Shown piece by piece: positions 1 through 9,059 of a stretch of DNA of 64,000 nucleotides; positions within the stretch are counted from its first letter, which is position 1, and every line of letters starts with the position of its first letter. The translations under genes were made by a program, and so were the position numbers. The stretch comes from Sphingobacterium sp. (GTDB lineage Bacteria > Bacteroidota > Bacteroidia > Sphingobacteriales > Sphingobacteriaceae). Where the stretch lies: NCBI GenBank assembly GCA_031286695.1, contig JAITTY010000006.1, positions 1,240,001-1,304,000 of the forward strand. Direction: 5' to 3'. Under the pieces are notes generated by a model that saw nothing but the letters and a program-made list of their open reading frames with translations, was not told the origin of the DNA and did no database searches.

Positions 1-46
1 TTATGCGCAGGTTCAGGACACCGATACGTACTTGGAACTCCATTGA
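1..46 (+). CDS. 3' end of a truncated gene
   Basis: The second reading frame is open from the window edge to a TGA at 44-46 and gives the tail YAQVQDTDTYLELH. A strong terminator hairpin follows 12 bases later, as expected for the end of a real gene. Too little is present to name the product. Confidence 0.5.
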   Translation, partial: YAQVQDTDTYLELH

Positions 47-57
47 TTTATAGGGAA

Positions 58-97
58 ATCGGGCCATGTGGATGCCTATTTGCATGGCCCGATTTTC
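58..97. terminator. Intrinsic terminator between convergent genes
   Basis: ATCGGGCCATG (58-68) pairs perfectly with CATGGCCCGAT (83-93) and is followed by TTTTC. It lies between the rightward partial gene and the leftward AraC gene and probably serves both. Confidence 0.75.
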
Positions 98-128
98 ATA
101 ATGCCAACTTGTAGAGACAGTCCAACAT

Positions 129-980
129 TTATTTGAATTCCTGAATAAATACACTAATGGTTTTTCCAGTTTGAGTTTTGAAAAACCGCATTAAATGATT
201 GGGTTCTGAAAAGTTAAGGTCAAAAGCAATTTGATTAACGGAATGGTCAGAATGGATGAGAAGGTCCTGAATCTCGAATAGTAAACGCTGCCGAAGTAGG
301 TGTGTCGCTGTGGTATTAAACTGTGCTTTAACGGCTTGATTTAACGTAATCCTACTTATTCCCATGAGTGTCGCATATTCGTTTACCCGTTGTTTCTCCC
401 GAATGAACTGTTCCATAAGTTCTTTAAATTGATAGGCGAAATTATTTTCCGCTTTTTGGTTCGGCAACTTATTCAAGCGGGCATATTTTCGGTTTAAAGT
501 CTGCAATAGGTAATAAAGTAAAGAACGAATAATATGGGCACTATCTGCTTGGGTTTCGATAAGTTCAAGTTTAATTTCGGCGAGAAGACCACAGAATTTT
601 GACATATGTGTGTCATCTGCTATAATTTGGGGTTTATAACTAAGCTGGTAGAAATATAATAGTTTGTATGTGAATAGTTTATCCGAAAAGAAATCATTCA
701 AAAAGTCTTCCTGAAAAATCAATGTTGTAAATTCAAGGTGTTCTGGATCCAGTTCCCAAGTATGTTTTTGAAAAGCCGAAATAAAGATGATTGAATTGTC
801 GGACAAGGAGAGAATCTCTTGCCCCAATATCAATCTGCCTTTGGCTTTTTTGAAAAATAGAATTTCAAAAAAATCTTTATGGTAAGTATCTTGATGTGTA
901 TAATCCGTTTCTTTTTCATTGAGGACATTCAACAAAAACTCAACACCGCATTCACCCTTATGGAATTTTATTGTTCTCAA
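129..980 (-). CDS. AraC family transcriptional regulator
   Basis: A 283-residue protein with the AraC/XylS layout. The N-terminal half (about 1-165) looks like a cupin-type sensing domain. The last 100 residues hold the double helix-turn-helix DNA-binding domain, including the second-helix motif around HSVNQIAFDLNFSEPNHLMR and the typical FFKTQTGKT turn. It should be a one-component cytoplasmic regulator. No ligand can be read from the sequence, and neither neighbour is an obvious target. The ATG at 980 precedes a domain start of usual length. A bidirectional hairpin lies just downstream. Family assignment is firm; target genes are unknown. Confidence 0.85.
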   Translation of the reverse strand: MRTIKFHKGECGVEFLLNVLNEKETDYTHQDTYHKDFFEILFFKKAKGRLILGQEILSLSDNSIIFISAFQKHTWELDPEHLEFTTLIFQEDFLNDFFSDKLFTYKLLYFYQLSYKPQIIADDTHMSKFCGLLAEIKLELIETQADSAHIIRSLLYYLLQTLNRKYARLNKLPNQKAENNFAYQFKELMEQFIREKQRVNEYATLMGISRITLNQAVKAQFNTTATHLLRQRLLFEIQDLLIHSDHSVNQIAFDLNFSEPNHLMRFFKTQTGKTISVFIQEFK

Positions 981-1552
981 GCTAGATTACTTTAATAGAC
1001 CAAAAATACTAAACTTTATAAGTTACACCAGCCTAAATACAAATATTATCGTAGTGTTTTATCCCTCATGTTTATTCAGGCAACTAAGCAAGGAGTAAGG
1101 GGGGGAGGCGAAGTGTTTGGATGGTAAAAAGGTCTTCTTTCTATTATTGGGTGTTTTTCAAAATAGTTATCAAAACAGTTAACGGAGAATAGATGAGTTG
1201 GGTGAAATGCTAAGAGAGAAGCTGAATTTTGAAAATGAGAATAAAATTTTTGGTAAAAGTGATTTTCATCACTTTTTTGTTGGGAAGAATAAGCTACTTT
1301 TACTGCTGTAGCCATTTATCCAGTAAGATTAGTCTTTGGTATTGACAAAAATTATTTAGCCATAAAAATATATTATTTGGGGGTTTTCTCGTTATGAGAG
1401 GCCCCTTAATTTTTTAAGCAACCCCTAGTTCTGAGATAAAGGGACTGTGCACTTCACCGCAAGCTTGAGGTCTTGTTTTAAAGAAAATAGGTCTTTTCGA
1501 TAGCTTTCAATAACTTGTTCGAAAAGACCTATAGGTGTCTTCTTATTCCTGC
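981..1552. other. Intergenic stretch without a supported gene
   Basis: This 572-base gap separates the AraC and map genes. A 79-codon frame on the minus strand (1076-1315) has no recognisable features and is rejected. The only clear element is the hairpin at 1489-1530. A weaker GGGG/CCCC stem lies near 1379-1404. Confidence 0.5.
1489..1530 (-). terminator. Terminator of map
   Basis: AGGTCTTTTCGA (1489-1500) and TCGAAAAGACCT (1519-1530) form a perfect 12-bp stem. Read on the minus strand it is followed by TATTTTCTTT. It lies 23 bases past the map stop codon. Confidence 0.7.
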
Positions 1553-2314
1553 TTAGTAAATTGCATTCTGTGCTGTTAATATAACAGGAGCGCCATCGGT
1601 AATGAGAATTGTATGTTCATGTTGGGCCATGAATCCACCTTTGTCCCCAACCATTGTCCAGCCATCCTCGATTTCGGTCGCGTATGTGGAGGTCGTTGAA
1701 ATAAAGGTTTCGATAGCGACAACGGTATTTTTTCGAAATCTTCGTTGGTCGAAGCGATTTTTATGGTTAAGCAATTCATCGGGGTCCTCGTGCAGACTTT
1801 TTCCTACACCATGTCCGCCAAGGTTCTTGATGACTTTATAGCCTCTTTTTTTCGCTTCAGTTTCTATTAGATGTCCAATATCGGCTATTTTCACACCACC
1901 ACGAATATTATTGATTGCTTTTTGAAGAATTTCTTTTGATGCATTGACCAATTTTTCGTGTTGAAATATGTCCTTTCCTATAACAAAGGAACAACCATTA
2001 TCGGCCCAATACCCATCCAGTTCGGCAGATACATCGATATTGATCAAATCACCTTCTTGCAATAGCCTTTCCGCGGTAGGTATTCCGTGGCAAAATTCGT
2101 TATTTACACTAATACAGGTGTAGCCAGGGAAACCATAAGTAAGGGCAGGGGCAGAATTTGCGCCCATTCTCGTTAATATTTGGGCTCCATATTCGTCAAG
2201 CTCTTTCGTGGACATACCCACTTGAGCATGTGCTATCATAGCTTTTAAGGTGATGGCAACGGCATCGCTCGCTTTTTGTATGCCTGTTAGCTCGGTTTCA
2301 TTCGTTATAGACAT
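1553..2314 (-). CDS. map: Type I methionyl aminopeptidase
   Basis: This 253-residue enzyme removes the initiator methionine from nascent proteins in the cytoplasm. All five metal ligands of the pita-bread fold are visible: Asp94 (INIDVSAELDG), Asp105 (WADNGCSF), His168 (GGHGVGKSLHEDP), Glu202 (AIETFIS) and Glu233 (QHEHTILIT). The length is normal for a type Ia enzyme. Sphingobacteria often carry a second map copy in the ribosomal-protein region, so this may be the non-ribosomal paralogue. It stands alone, with its own terminator downstream. Confidence 0.93.
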   Translation of the reverse strand: MSITNETELTGIQKASDAVAITLKAMIAHAQVGMSTKELDEYGAQILTRMGANSAPALTYGFPGYTCISVNNEFCHGIPTAERLLQEGDLINIDVSAELDGYWADNGCSFVIGKDIFQHEKLVNASKEILQKAINNIRGGVKIADIGHLIETEAKKRGYKVIKNLGGHGVGKSLHEDPDELLNHKNRFDQRRFRKNTVVAIETFISTTSTYATEIEDGWTMVGDKGGFMAQHEHTILITDGAPVILTAQNAIY

Positions 2315-2598
2315 CGCTAATGTATTTATTGTGGAGCAGGTGAGCTCTGTTTTTTATTTTGTTATTTATAACCACCGGAAACAAATGATTGAAGGTCATT
2401 TTGTTTTAATCGGATATAAACCAGTACAAAGGTCTTAATAAAATTGAATAAAATAGACATTTGCTTGCGATTAGAAGTAAATATACTGTGTTTGGGCGTT
2501 AAAAGTCTAGTAACAAATGCTGAAAAGCAGTGTGTTTTTGTCCTAGTTTTTATTGTTTTAGTCCCTTATTTTGATGTTTAGACATTTATTTTTTTATG

Positions 2599-2606
2599 TA
2601 TCTTTG
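2599..2606 (+). promoter_or_regulatory. Bacteroidota-type -7 box for the nitroreductase
   Basis: TATCTTTG matches the TAnnTTTG consensus and lies 45 bases before the ATG at 2651. A TTTG (2570-2573) lies 25 bases further up, slightly beyond the usual -33 spacing. The rest of the 336-base divergent gap (2315-2650) shows nothing else clear. Confidence 0.55.
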
Positions 2607-2650
2607 CATAACTTTATTAAGTTGCTATTGATCATTTAAATTAGAACAAA

Positions 2651-3286
2651 ATGGCTTTGTTAGATACCCTAGAATGGCGCTATGCCACAAAAAAATACGA
2701 TCCTACAAAAAAGGTCGCTCAGGAAGATTTGGATAAGATTTTGGAGGCAGCACGTATGGCTCCGAGCTCTTCTGGACTTCAACAGTTCCGTGTGATAGTG
2801 GTTACGAATCAGGAATTAAAAGAAAAAATTGTACCTGTGGCTTGGGGGCAACAAATTGTGGCTGATAGCTCACATTTATTGATTTTCGCAGGATGGGATA
2901 GCTATACGGACGAACGTATTGATACTACCTTCGACAAGATGAATGCGTTGAGAGGTTTACCTTTAGACACCACTGACGAGTATAAAAATAGATTGAAAGC
3001 ACAGTTATCAAGTCTATCCGGTGAGCAACAAGCAGCCCATGCGGCTAAACAAGCCTATATTGCTTTTGGTCTGGCAATTGCTCAGGCAGCAGAATTAGGC
3101 GTTGATGCTACTCCTATGGAAGGTTTTTCAAATGCCGAATTGGATGAACTTCTTGGTCTAGACAAACTTGGGCTGAAGAGCGCTGTTATGCTTCCGTTGG
3201 GTTATCGGATGGAAGAACAAGATTGGTTGTTGAAGCTGAAAAAATTTAGACTTCCGAAAGAGGAATTTTTGATTGAGCTCGCATAA
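2651..3286 (+). CDS. NAD(P)H-dependent nitroreductase family oxidoreductase
   Basis: A 211-residue FMN-dependent nitroreductase of the NfsB-like type. It opens with LDTLEWRYATKKYDPTKKV, the family start in which Arg and Lys contact FMN. It continues with the AARMAPSSSGLQQFRV motif (about 34-50) and a C-terminal MLPLGYR segment. Such enzymes reduce nitroaromatics, quinones or flavins using NAD(P)H in the cytoplasm. The length fits a single-domain enzyme. It is monocistronic, with a -7 box 45 bases upstream and a strong terminator downstream. The physiological substrate cannot be inferred. Confidence 0.88.
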   Translation: MALLDTLEWRYATKKYDPTKKVAQEDLDKILEAARMAPSSSGLQQFRVIVVTNQELKEKIVPVAWGQQIVADSSHLLIFAGWDSYTDERIDTTFDKMNALRGLPLDTTDEYKNRLKAQLSSLSGEQQAAHAAKQAYIAFGLAIAQAAELGVDATPMEGFSNAELDELLGLDKLGLKSAVMLPLGYRMEEQDWLLKLKKFRLPKEEFLIELA

Positions 3287-3302
3287 ATTGCAGAACAGTA
3301 TT

Positions 3303-3341
3303 AAAAAAGCGTTTCAACCAACTGTTGAAACGCTTTTTTTT
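3303..3341. terminator. Bidirectional terminator
   Basis: AAAAAAGCGTTTCAAC (3303-3318) and GTTGAAACGCTTTTTT (3324-3339) form a 16-bp stem flanked by A and T tracts. It separates the convergent nitroreductase and GH95-like genes. Confidence 0.85.
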
Positions 3342-3373
3342 AGTCGACAGACCGACTTAAACAGGTACCGTCT

Positions 3374-5611
3374 TTATATACTACATAAGTTCACTGTTTG
3401 CCCCTTTTTTAATTTCACATATTGTATGGGGTTATCTTTATGTAAGGTCTTCTTCGTACTGATGTGCATGAGTGTCTTGGGTTCAAAAATTCGAAAAGTA
3501 CCATCTTCGGTAGCGGTTATTTTCAGTATTACGATTTTATCTCCTTTTTTTTCAGCGCTTACGATAAATCCGCCCATCGTTCTCAAATTTTTGAAAGATG
3601 CTGTTTCCCATTCAGCAGGTAAGGCCGGAAAAACTTCTACATAATTATTCTTGCTTTGAATGAGCAATTCGTGTATTCCTTGTGCAAATGCAAAGTTACC
3701 TTCTAAGGTAAATGGTCGATACGTAAAGTCTGAATATTGCCCGCCTTTCTGGTCACCATTCAGATGAAAGGAATTGGTGGAACAAAAGTTCTGTGCAAAT
3801 TTTTGAAGATTGGTTACGGCTTCCTTTCCTTGTTTAGCCCGCGCGTGTAAACAAGCCATCCATGCAAAGGAATAACCAACCCACGCACGTGTGCCCTGCT
3901 TTTCAATGTGATCTAGTGAACTTTCAATGAGCTCTTTTTCCTGCGGATTATTGATGTCTAATAAATCCAATGGATAAATTGCCATATAGGGAGACATATG
4001 GCGATGGGAATGTTTCATTGGAAGATTTACAGCAACTTGTAGTCCGTTTTCATCGGTCGCATAGTGAGGTAGTTGGGACTTGCATTTCAACCAATTCTCT
4101 GCTTCTTGCGGTTTGCCCATTGCCGTGCACACCTCTGTAGCAGCCTGGAAAAGAAAATGCGCTAAACTAAGGTCGAAATTGGTCCAACTGTCAAACCATG
4201 CTGATACACTATTGTCGTTGTATTCGGGACTGCTGCTCAAAGGCAGGTAACGGAGTCCATTTTTTAATCTGGTTATATTCTTAAGGTAAGTCGCAGACTC
4301 AATGATATAGGGATAGGCTTGTTCTCTTAGAAAGGCTTTATCCATACTATATTTCCATTGCCAGTAAAAATGTTGGGCCGCCCATGCACCAATCGTAGGA
4401 GAAAGAGAATATTGAATCCATCCACCCATAGGGTCTCCATTTAAAGTAAGAACACCGGGTACATTCAGCCCATCGACACCAAAATATTGCTTTGTAAAGT
4501 CACGGTTTTTTTTACGGATCTTCCAGAGCCAATCTATATAGCTTTTGGCTTCGGCCAATCTATTCCCCGAATAGGCCGGCCAATAGCTCAATTGTGTGTT
4601 AAGGTCATTGTGAAAGTCGCCTTTCCAAGGGGGAAGGCCACCATTATCTCCCGTCCAGACGGCCTGAAGCGTAATTGCTGGAGCACCTTCTCTTGCGACA
4701 GCACCGAGTTTGTACATATCAAGATAATATTGCTTTTCAAGATTTTTTTCAGGAATAGTTATACTTGATTTGGACCAATAGTTTGACCACCAATGCAAAT
4801 GGCTCGCTTTTTCTTTCCTGTATTTTTTTAGGGAAAGTACAGAAGGGTTTGCCTTTTGATCATTGACAATTGTCCAATAACCAATCAGCTTTTTAGCTGA
4901 TATTTTTTCCCACCTCAATACAACTTCAAAAAAATGATCATCATACGTTTTTTGGTGCAGCACTTCGTAGTTGCTGGATCGGTTTATATTTCCTTGCTTA
5001 TATCCTAATCTTGCTAAATTTTGACCTTCGACAACGCTTTTGTTGTCATCTTTGTTTGCGCTATTTTCATATTGATGGGGAATCAATTGAGGGACAAGTT
5101 CACTCACATTGTTTCCTGTAATTTCAAAGTAGCCAAAGGGTTTGTAGGCGTGTATGAATGTTCTTAATATCCGACCATCTTTGAATTTAAGAATATTGGT
5201 GGCCTGTTTCAGGTCAAGTACGTTCGAAACGACAAGGCCAAATTTCGCTAAGTCAAAAAACAGCGACGCTGCTGGAAGCTTGGTGGGATAGGGGGATCTA
5301 TCGTATGGAGCGTCTCCCCACTCTTGTACAATGCCATAGCTGTTGTTTTTTATTTGTTGTTGGACCCAATTGAAATTGTGGTTTTCTATTGCAAAAGCCT
5401 TTCTTTCATCCCATAGATCTGCGCGATCAAGTGAAAATCGAATCGTATTATCTTTTTTCCAAATCAGTGCACCCAATTGACCATTTCCCAACGGAATGGC
5501 TTCATCCCATCGCGAAGCCAACTGATCGAAATGGAGGTTGTTGTCGGGTGTTGGTTGCCCGAACGAGAACAGGGTGAACGAACAGAATAGTAGTAAATAA
5601 AGATATTTCAT
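3374..5611 (-). CDS. Secreted GH95-like glycoside hydrolase
   Basis: This 745-residue protein starts with a signal peptide (MKYLYLLLFCSFTLFSFGQ). The N-terminal domain has WDEAIPLGNGQLGALIW, the hallmark of the GH95 (alpha-L-fucosidase/alpha-L-galactosidase) entry domain. The (alpha/alpha)6 barrel keeps HNDLNTQLSYWPAYSGN (about 334-350), SSSPEY with the likely acid Glu463, and HRHMSPYMAIYP (about 536). In classical GH95 enzymes the first of these motifs reads N-x-N; here the first position is Asp, so specificity or mechanism may differ. It probably acts in the periplasm or at the surface on plant or host glycans. It is transcribed alone, away from the neighbouring operon. Confidence 0.75.
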   Translation of the reverse strand: MKYLYLLLFCSFTLFSFGQPTPDNNLHFDQLASRWDEAIPLGNGQLGALIWKKDNTIRFSLDRADLWDERKAFAIENHNFNWVQQQIKNNSYGIVQEWGDAPYDRSPYPTKLPAASLFFDLAKFGLVVSNVLDLKQATNILKFKDGRILRTFIHAYKPFGYFEITGNNVSELVPQLIPHQYENSANKDDNKSVVEGQNLARLGYKQGNINRSSNYEVLHQKTYDDHFFEVVLRWEKISAKKLIGYWTIVNDQKANPSVLSLKKYRKEKASHLHWWSNYWSKSSITIPEKNLEKQYYLDMYKLGAVAREGAPAITLQAVWTGDNGGLPPWKGDFHNDLNTQLSYWPAYSGNRLAEAKSYIDWLWKIRKKNRDFTKQYFGVDGLNVPGVLTLNGDPMGGWIQYSLSPTIGAWAAQHFYWQWKYSMDKAFLREQAYPYIIESATYLKNITRLKNGLRYLPLSSSPEYNDNSVSAWFDSWTNFDLSLAHFLFQAATEVCTAMGKPQEAENWLKCKSQLPHYATDENGLQVAVNLPMKHSHRHMSPYMAIYPLDLLDINNPQEKELIESSLDHIEKQGTRAWVGYSFAWMACLHARAKQGKEAVTNLQKFAQNFCSTNSFHLNGDQKGGQYSDFTYRPFTLEGNFAFAQGIHELLIQSKNNYVEVFPALPAEWETASFKNLRTMGGFIVSAEKKGDKIVILKITATEDGTFRIFEPKTLMHISTKKTLHKDNPIQYVKLKKGQTVNLCSI

Positions 5612-6127
5612 AATTGAAAGGATTAGCTTGTAAATTTAAAACTCTGGATGGGGAGATACTGACACTATTGTTACTTTTTTGCATGCTATTTTAGCTACGC
5701 GATGGTCCTGAGCCTGAAATCACGTTCAAAGCAGATTTAACTGAGATGGATGAGGTGCATAAAAGCAAATAAGTTAATTCGTATCGAAATTGTTATACTT
5801 TTTGATGCCAAGGAATATGGTGTATAAGTATTGTTTTATTATCTGCAGTTTAACCAAAGAAATTACGTTCTGCTGTTTTAAACCAGCCTTTTGAGCAGCT
5901 AAGGCTGTAGAATCCAGAAAATCTCGCAAGAGCAAGGGGTAATATTGTTTATGTTTCTGTTAATCTAGTTTTAGTATAATTGAGTGCTGTTCCCTAAATT
6001 TATGCTATTCGGAATAGGTGATTTTATCCCTTAGTTTCGGTCGTTCCTAACGAAGAAAATGAATACTGTTTTCTTTGGAAGGAGTGCATAAACCTAAAAT
6101 AATACAGAATAGATATATCCCAAGGCT
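5612..6127. other. Intergenic stretch with a coding-like fragment
   Basis: This 516-base divergent gap has no complete gene. A short open frame (5695-5772, plus strand) encodes an acidic tail starting DGPEPEITFKADLTEMDE and ending at TAA, directly after an in-frame TAG. It reads like the degraded 3' end of a gene. No promoter consensus was found for the operon starting at 6128. Confidence 0.35.
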
Positions 6128-8884
6128 ATGAAAAAAAAGATTTTGGTGCTAATATTATTGGCGCTTGTGCTTATTGGTACAAGCATTTTGACTTTTGGAA
6201 AAAAAGAGCCAGTTGATTTTAGCGCTGATGTTAAACCGATTTTGAATAAACATTGTATCACATGCCATGGTGGGGTTAAGAAAAATGGTGGCTTAAGTTT
6301 TCTTTTTGAAAATGAGGCATTCGCCAAAGCCGAGTCAGGCAAATCAGCAATTATTCGTGGCGATGGCGAACATAGTGAACTGGTAAAGAGACTAATTTCT
6401 GATGACCCTGAATTGCGTATGCCTTACAATGCCCCTAAACTGAATGACGATGAGATTGATATACTCAAAAGATGGATCGATGAGGGAGCCAAGTGGGGAG
6501 AGCATTGGGCCTATACAACACCTCAGGAAACGGAGATACCTAAACCTTTTTCGTTGCTCAGTATATTTGGTGTTAAGCCTAAAGGGGTGAACAATACGAT
6601 TGATTTTTTTGTTTTGGATAAGATGAAGGAGAAGAAATTATCCTTTGCAGATGAAGCCGATAAAGCATTGTTGCTACGACGAGTGTATTTGGATCTAATT
6701 GGTATCCCCCCCTCGTTGGCAGAGATTCAAGCCTTTGAAGCAGACCAGCGTGATGATGCTTATACCCGGCGGGTAGATAGTCTGCTGGCTTCTCAGAAAT
6801 ATGGCGAAAAGTGGGCGAGTTGGTGGTTGGATATGGCGCGATATGCGGATACGAAGGGTTACGAGAAGGATGGTTCGCGCACGATATGGACTTATCGGGA
6901 TTGGGTCATCAAGGCCTTAAACCAGGATATGCCTTATGATGAATTTACGATAGAACAGCTCGCTGGGGATTTGCTCCCGGAACCAACCAAGGATCAACTT
7001 ATCGCAACGGCCTTCCATCGCAATACCATGAATAATGATGAAGGCGGGACCGATAGTGAGGAATTTCGCATGGCGGCGGTTTTGGATCGTTTAAATACAA
7101 CTTATCAAGTATGGTTGAGTACGACCTTTGAATGCGTGCAATGTCATAGTCATACTTATGATCCGTTTAAATTTGAAGAGTATTATAAATCGTTAGCTTT
7201 TTTTAACAACACCAGAGATGAAGATACCCAAGGCGATCATCCTAAACTGCGTTTTTATACTGCACAGGATGAAAAGCGAATTGACAGTATAAAGAGGTGG
7301 TTGTCGACGACAGGAAATGCAAGCTTGGTAAAATCAACAGATCTATTCCTTCACACCCTTGAGCCCAAAGTCCATGCGCATTACAGTGACCAAATAGTAG
7401 ATGGTGCGCTTTATGATACGAAATGGTTGGGGGTGAGAACTGGAGGATCGGCTCGATTAAGGGCAATAAACCTGGATAATAAACAGCAATTCTTCATGAA
7501 TTTCTGGACAGGTGCGGTAGGTGGAAAATTGGAAATTCACTTGGATAAACCTAGCGGACCAATACTTGCCGTTATTGATTTGCCGAGTACGAATGGAAGA
7601 CAGGTTATTCAGGCTCCCATACTCGCGACTCCAGGTGTACATGACTTATATCTGGTTTTCAAGAATCCATCTGTAGCTCATGGACAGCCGATCTGCATGA
7701 TTGAATGGTTTGCATTTCGCGAGAACTTTCCACATGAAAAGTCACTGGATAATATGAATTTTCAAAAGACTTTTCTCCAGTTGGTCAACATGCAACCTGA
7801 GGGAGTACCAATCATGATTGAAAATCCCAAAGACATGCATCGTAAAACCAATGTATTTATACGTGGTAACCGCTTGTCGCTAGGTGCGGAAGTGCAGCCT
7901 ACAGTTCCGGCTTCACTGAATAGTTTCCCTAAGGGGGCTCAACGTAATCGTTTGGGTTTTGCGCAGTGGATTGTCAGTAAGGAAAACCCGTTGACAGCGC
8001 GAACTTTAGTTAATCGCGTATGGGCTCAACTATTTGGTCGGGGGCTAGTTGAACCATTAGGAGATATGGGCACACAGAGCATTCCGCCAATTCACCGAGA
8101 ATTACTAGACTATCTTGCCCTAGATCTGATGAATACCAAAAAGTGGAGCATTAAAAAATTGATCCGCGAGATGGTATTATCTGGAACTTATAAGCAGTCC
8201 TCTAGCTTGAACAATTCCAATTTTGAAAAGGATCCACAGAATTATTATTTGGCAAGGGGACCTCGGTTTAGATTATCTGCCGAACAGATTCGTGACCAGG
8301 CTTTAGCTGTAAGTGGATTGCTCAGCAATAAAATGTACGGACCAAGTGTAATGCCATACCAACCGGATGGGGTATGGATGACTGTATATAGCGGTGAGTC
8401 CTGGGTGAAAAGTGCTGGAGAAGATCAATACCGAAGGGGCATCTATACGTTTTTAAAGCGTACGAGTCCTTACCCTTCCTTTGTTTCTTTTGATGCTTCG
8501 AGTAGGGAGGTTTGTTTGGTCGATCGTATCCGTACCAATACACCGCTGCAAGCGCTTGCCACATTAAACGATCCTGTTTACCTCGAAGCAGCTAAACATC
8601 TGGGGGCTATTATGGAAAAGGAGGGAAATGGAAACCTTAGAAATGGTATCCGTATCGGTTATAAACGTGCAATGTTGAAGGATGCCGATGAAAAGAAACT
8701 TAAAGAGCTGGAACATCTTTATCAAAAAGCGTTGATTGATTTCAACAAAAAGCCTGATTCGGCAGCCAAATTTTTGAATGAAGATTTAGCAAAAAGCAAT
8801 GTAAAGGTCCTTCCTTCAAAAGCTGCCTACATGCTTGTTGCCAATGCCGTGTTGAATCTGGACGAGTTTTTAACGAAATCATAA
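6128..8884 (+). CDS. PSCyt1/DUF1549/DUF1553 cytochrome-like secreted protein
   Basis: This 918-residue exported protein begins with a membrane-type signal (about 5-24). A planctomycete cytochrome-C-type domain follows with a CITCH heme motif at residues 43-47 and a downstream PYNAPKLNDDEIDILKRWID stretch typical of PSCyt1. DUF1549 (about 155-360) holds a second CVQCH motif near residue 336. DUF1553 (about 600-850) follows with the family RNRLGFAQWIV and LVNRVWAQLFGRGLVEP motifs. The reaction is not established; these proteins occur in clusters for complex glycan or sulfated-polysaccharide use. It leads a four-gene set with DUF1501, epimerase-like and second PSCyt1 proteins. The double heme motif suggests a redox role (inference). 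Confidence 0.88.
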   Translation: MKKKILVLILLALVLIGTSILTFGKKEPVDFSADVKPILNKHCITCHGGVKKNGGLSFLFENEAFAKAESGKSAIIRGDGEHSELVKRLISDDPELRMPYNAPKLNDDEIDILKRWIDEGAKWGEHWAYTTPQETEIPKPFSLLSIFGVKPKGVNNTIDFFVLDKMKEKKLSFADEADKALLLRRVYLDLIGIPPSLAEIQAFEADQRDDAYTRRVDSLLASQKYGEKWASWWLDMARYADTKGYEKDGSRTIWTYRDWVIKALNQDMPYDEFTIEQLAGDLLPEPTKDQLIATAFHRNTMNNDEGGTDSEEFRMAAVLDRLNTTYQVWLSTTFECVQCHSHTYDPFKFEEYYKSLAFFNNTRDEDTQGDHPKLRFYTAQDEKRIDSIKRWLSTTGNASLVKSTDLFLHTLEPKVHAHYSDQIVDGALYDTKWLGVRTGGSARLRAINLDNKQQFFMNFWTGAVGGKLEIHLDKPSGPILAVIDLPSTNGRQVIQAPILATPGVHDLYLVFKNPSVAHGQPICMIEWFAFRENFPHEKSLDNMNFQKTFLQLVNMQPEGVPIMIENPKDMHRKTNVFIRGNRLSLGAEVQPTVPASLNSFPKGAQRNRLGFAQWIVSKENPLTARTLVNRVWAQLFGRGLVEPLGDMGTQSIPPIHRELLDYLALDLMNTKKWSIKKLIREMVLSGTYKQSSSLNNSNFEKDPQNYYLARGPRFRLSAEQIRDQALAVSGLLSNKMYGPSVMPYQPDGVWMTVYSGESWVKSAGEDQYRRGIYTFLKRTSPYPSFVSFDASSREVCLVDRIRTNTPLQALATLNDPVYLEAAKHLGAIMEKEGNGNLRNGIRIGYKRAMLKDADEKKLKELEHLYQKALIDFNKKPDSAAKFLNEDLAKSNVKVLPSKAAYMLVANAVLNLDEFLTKS

Positions 8885-9059
8885 ATAATGAAATAATAAA
8901 TAGGAATTGAAACTTCTGGATAAGGGCTTTCGTATGAAAACGAAGTCTTTTGTTAAGAAGGATAAGGCCTATGAAATAATAAGAATATAAACCGAAATGA
9001 GCTAAAGCTGCAGACTAAAAATTTAGCGACACAGCCCGTTCATACATAATGATAGTCAG

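Noticed and set aside
1076..1315. 79-codon frame on the minus strand
   Set aside because: No domain or signal peptide, and odd Pro/His/Phe-rich composition; it lies in a non-coding gap.
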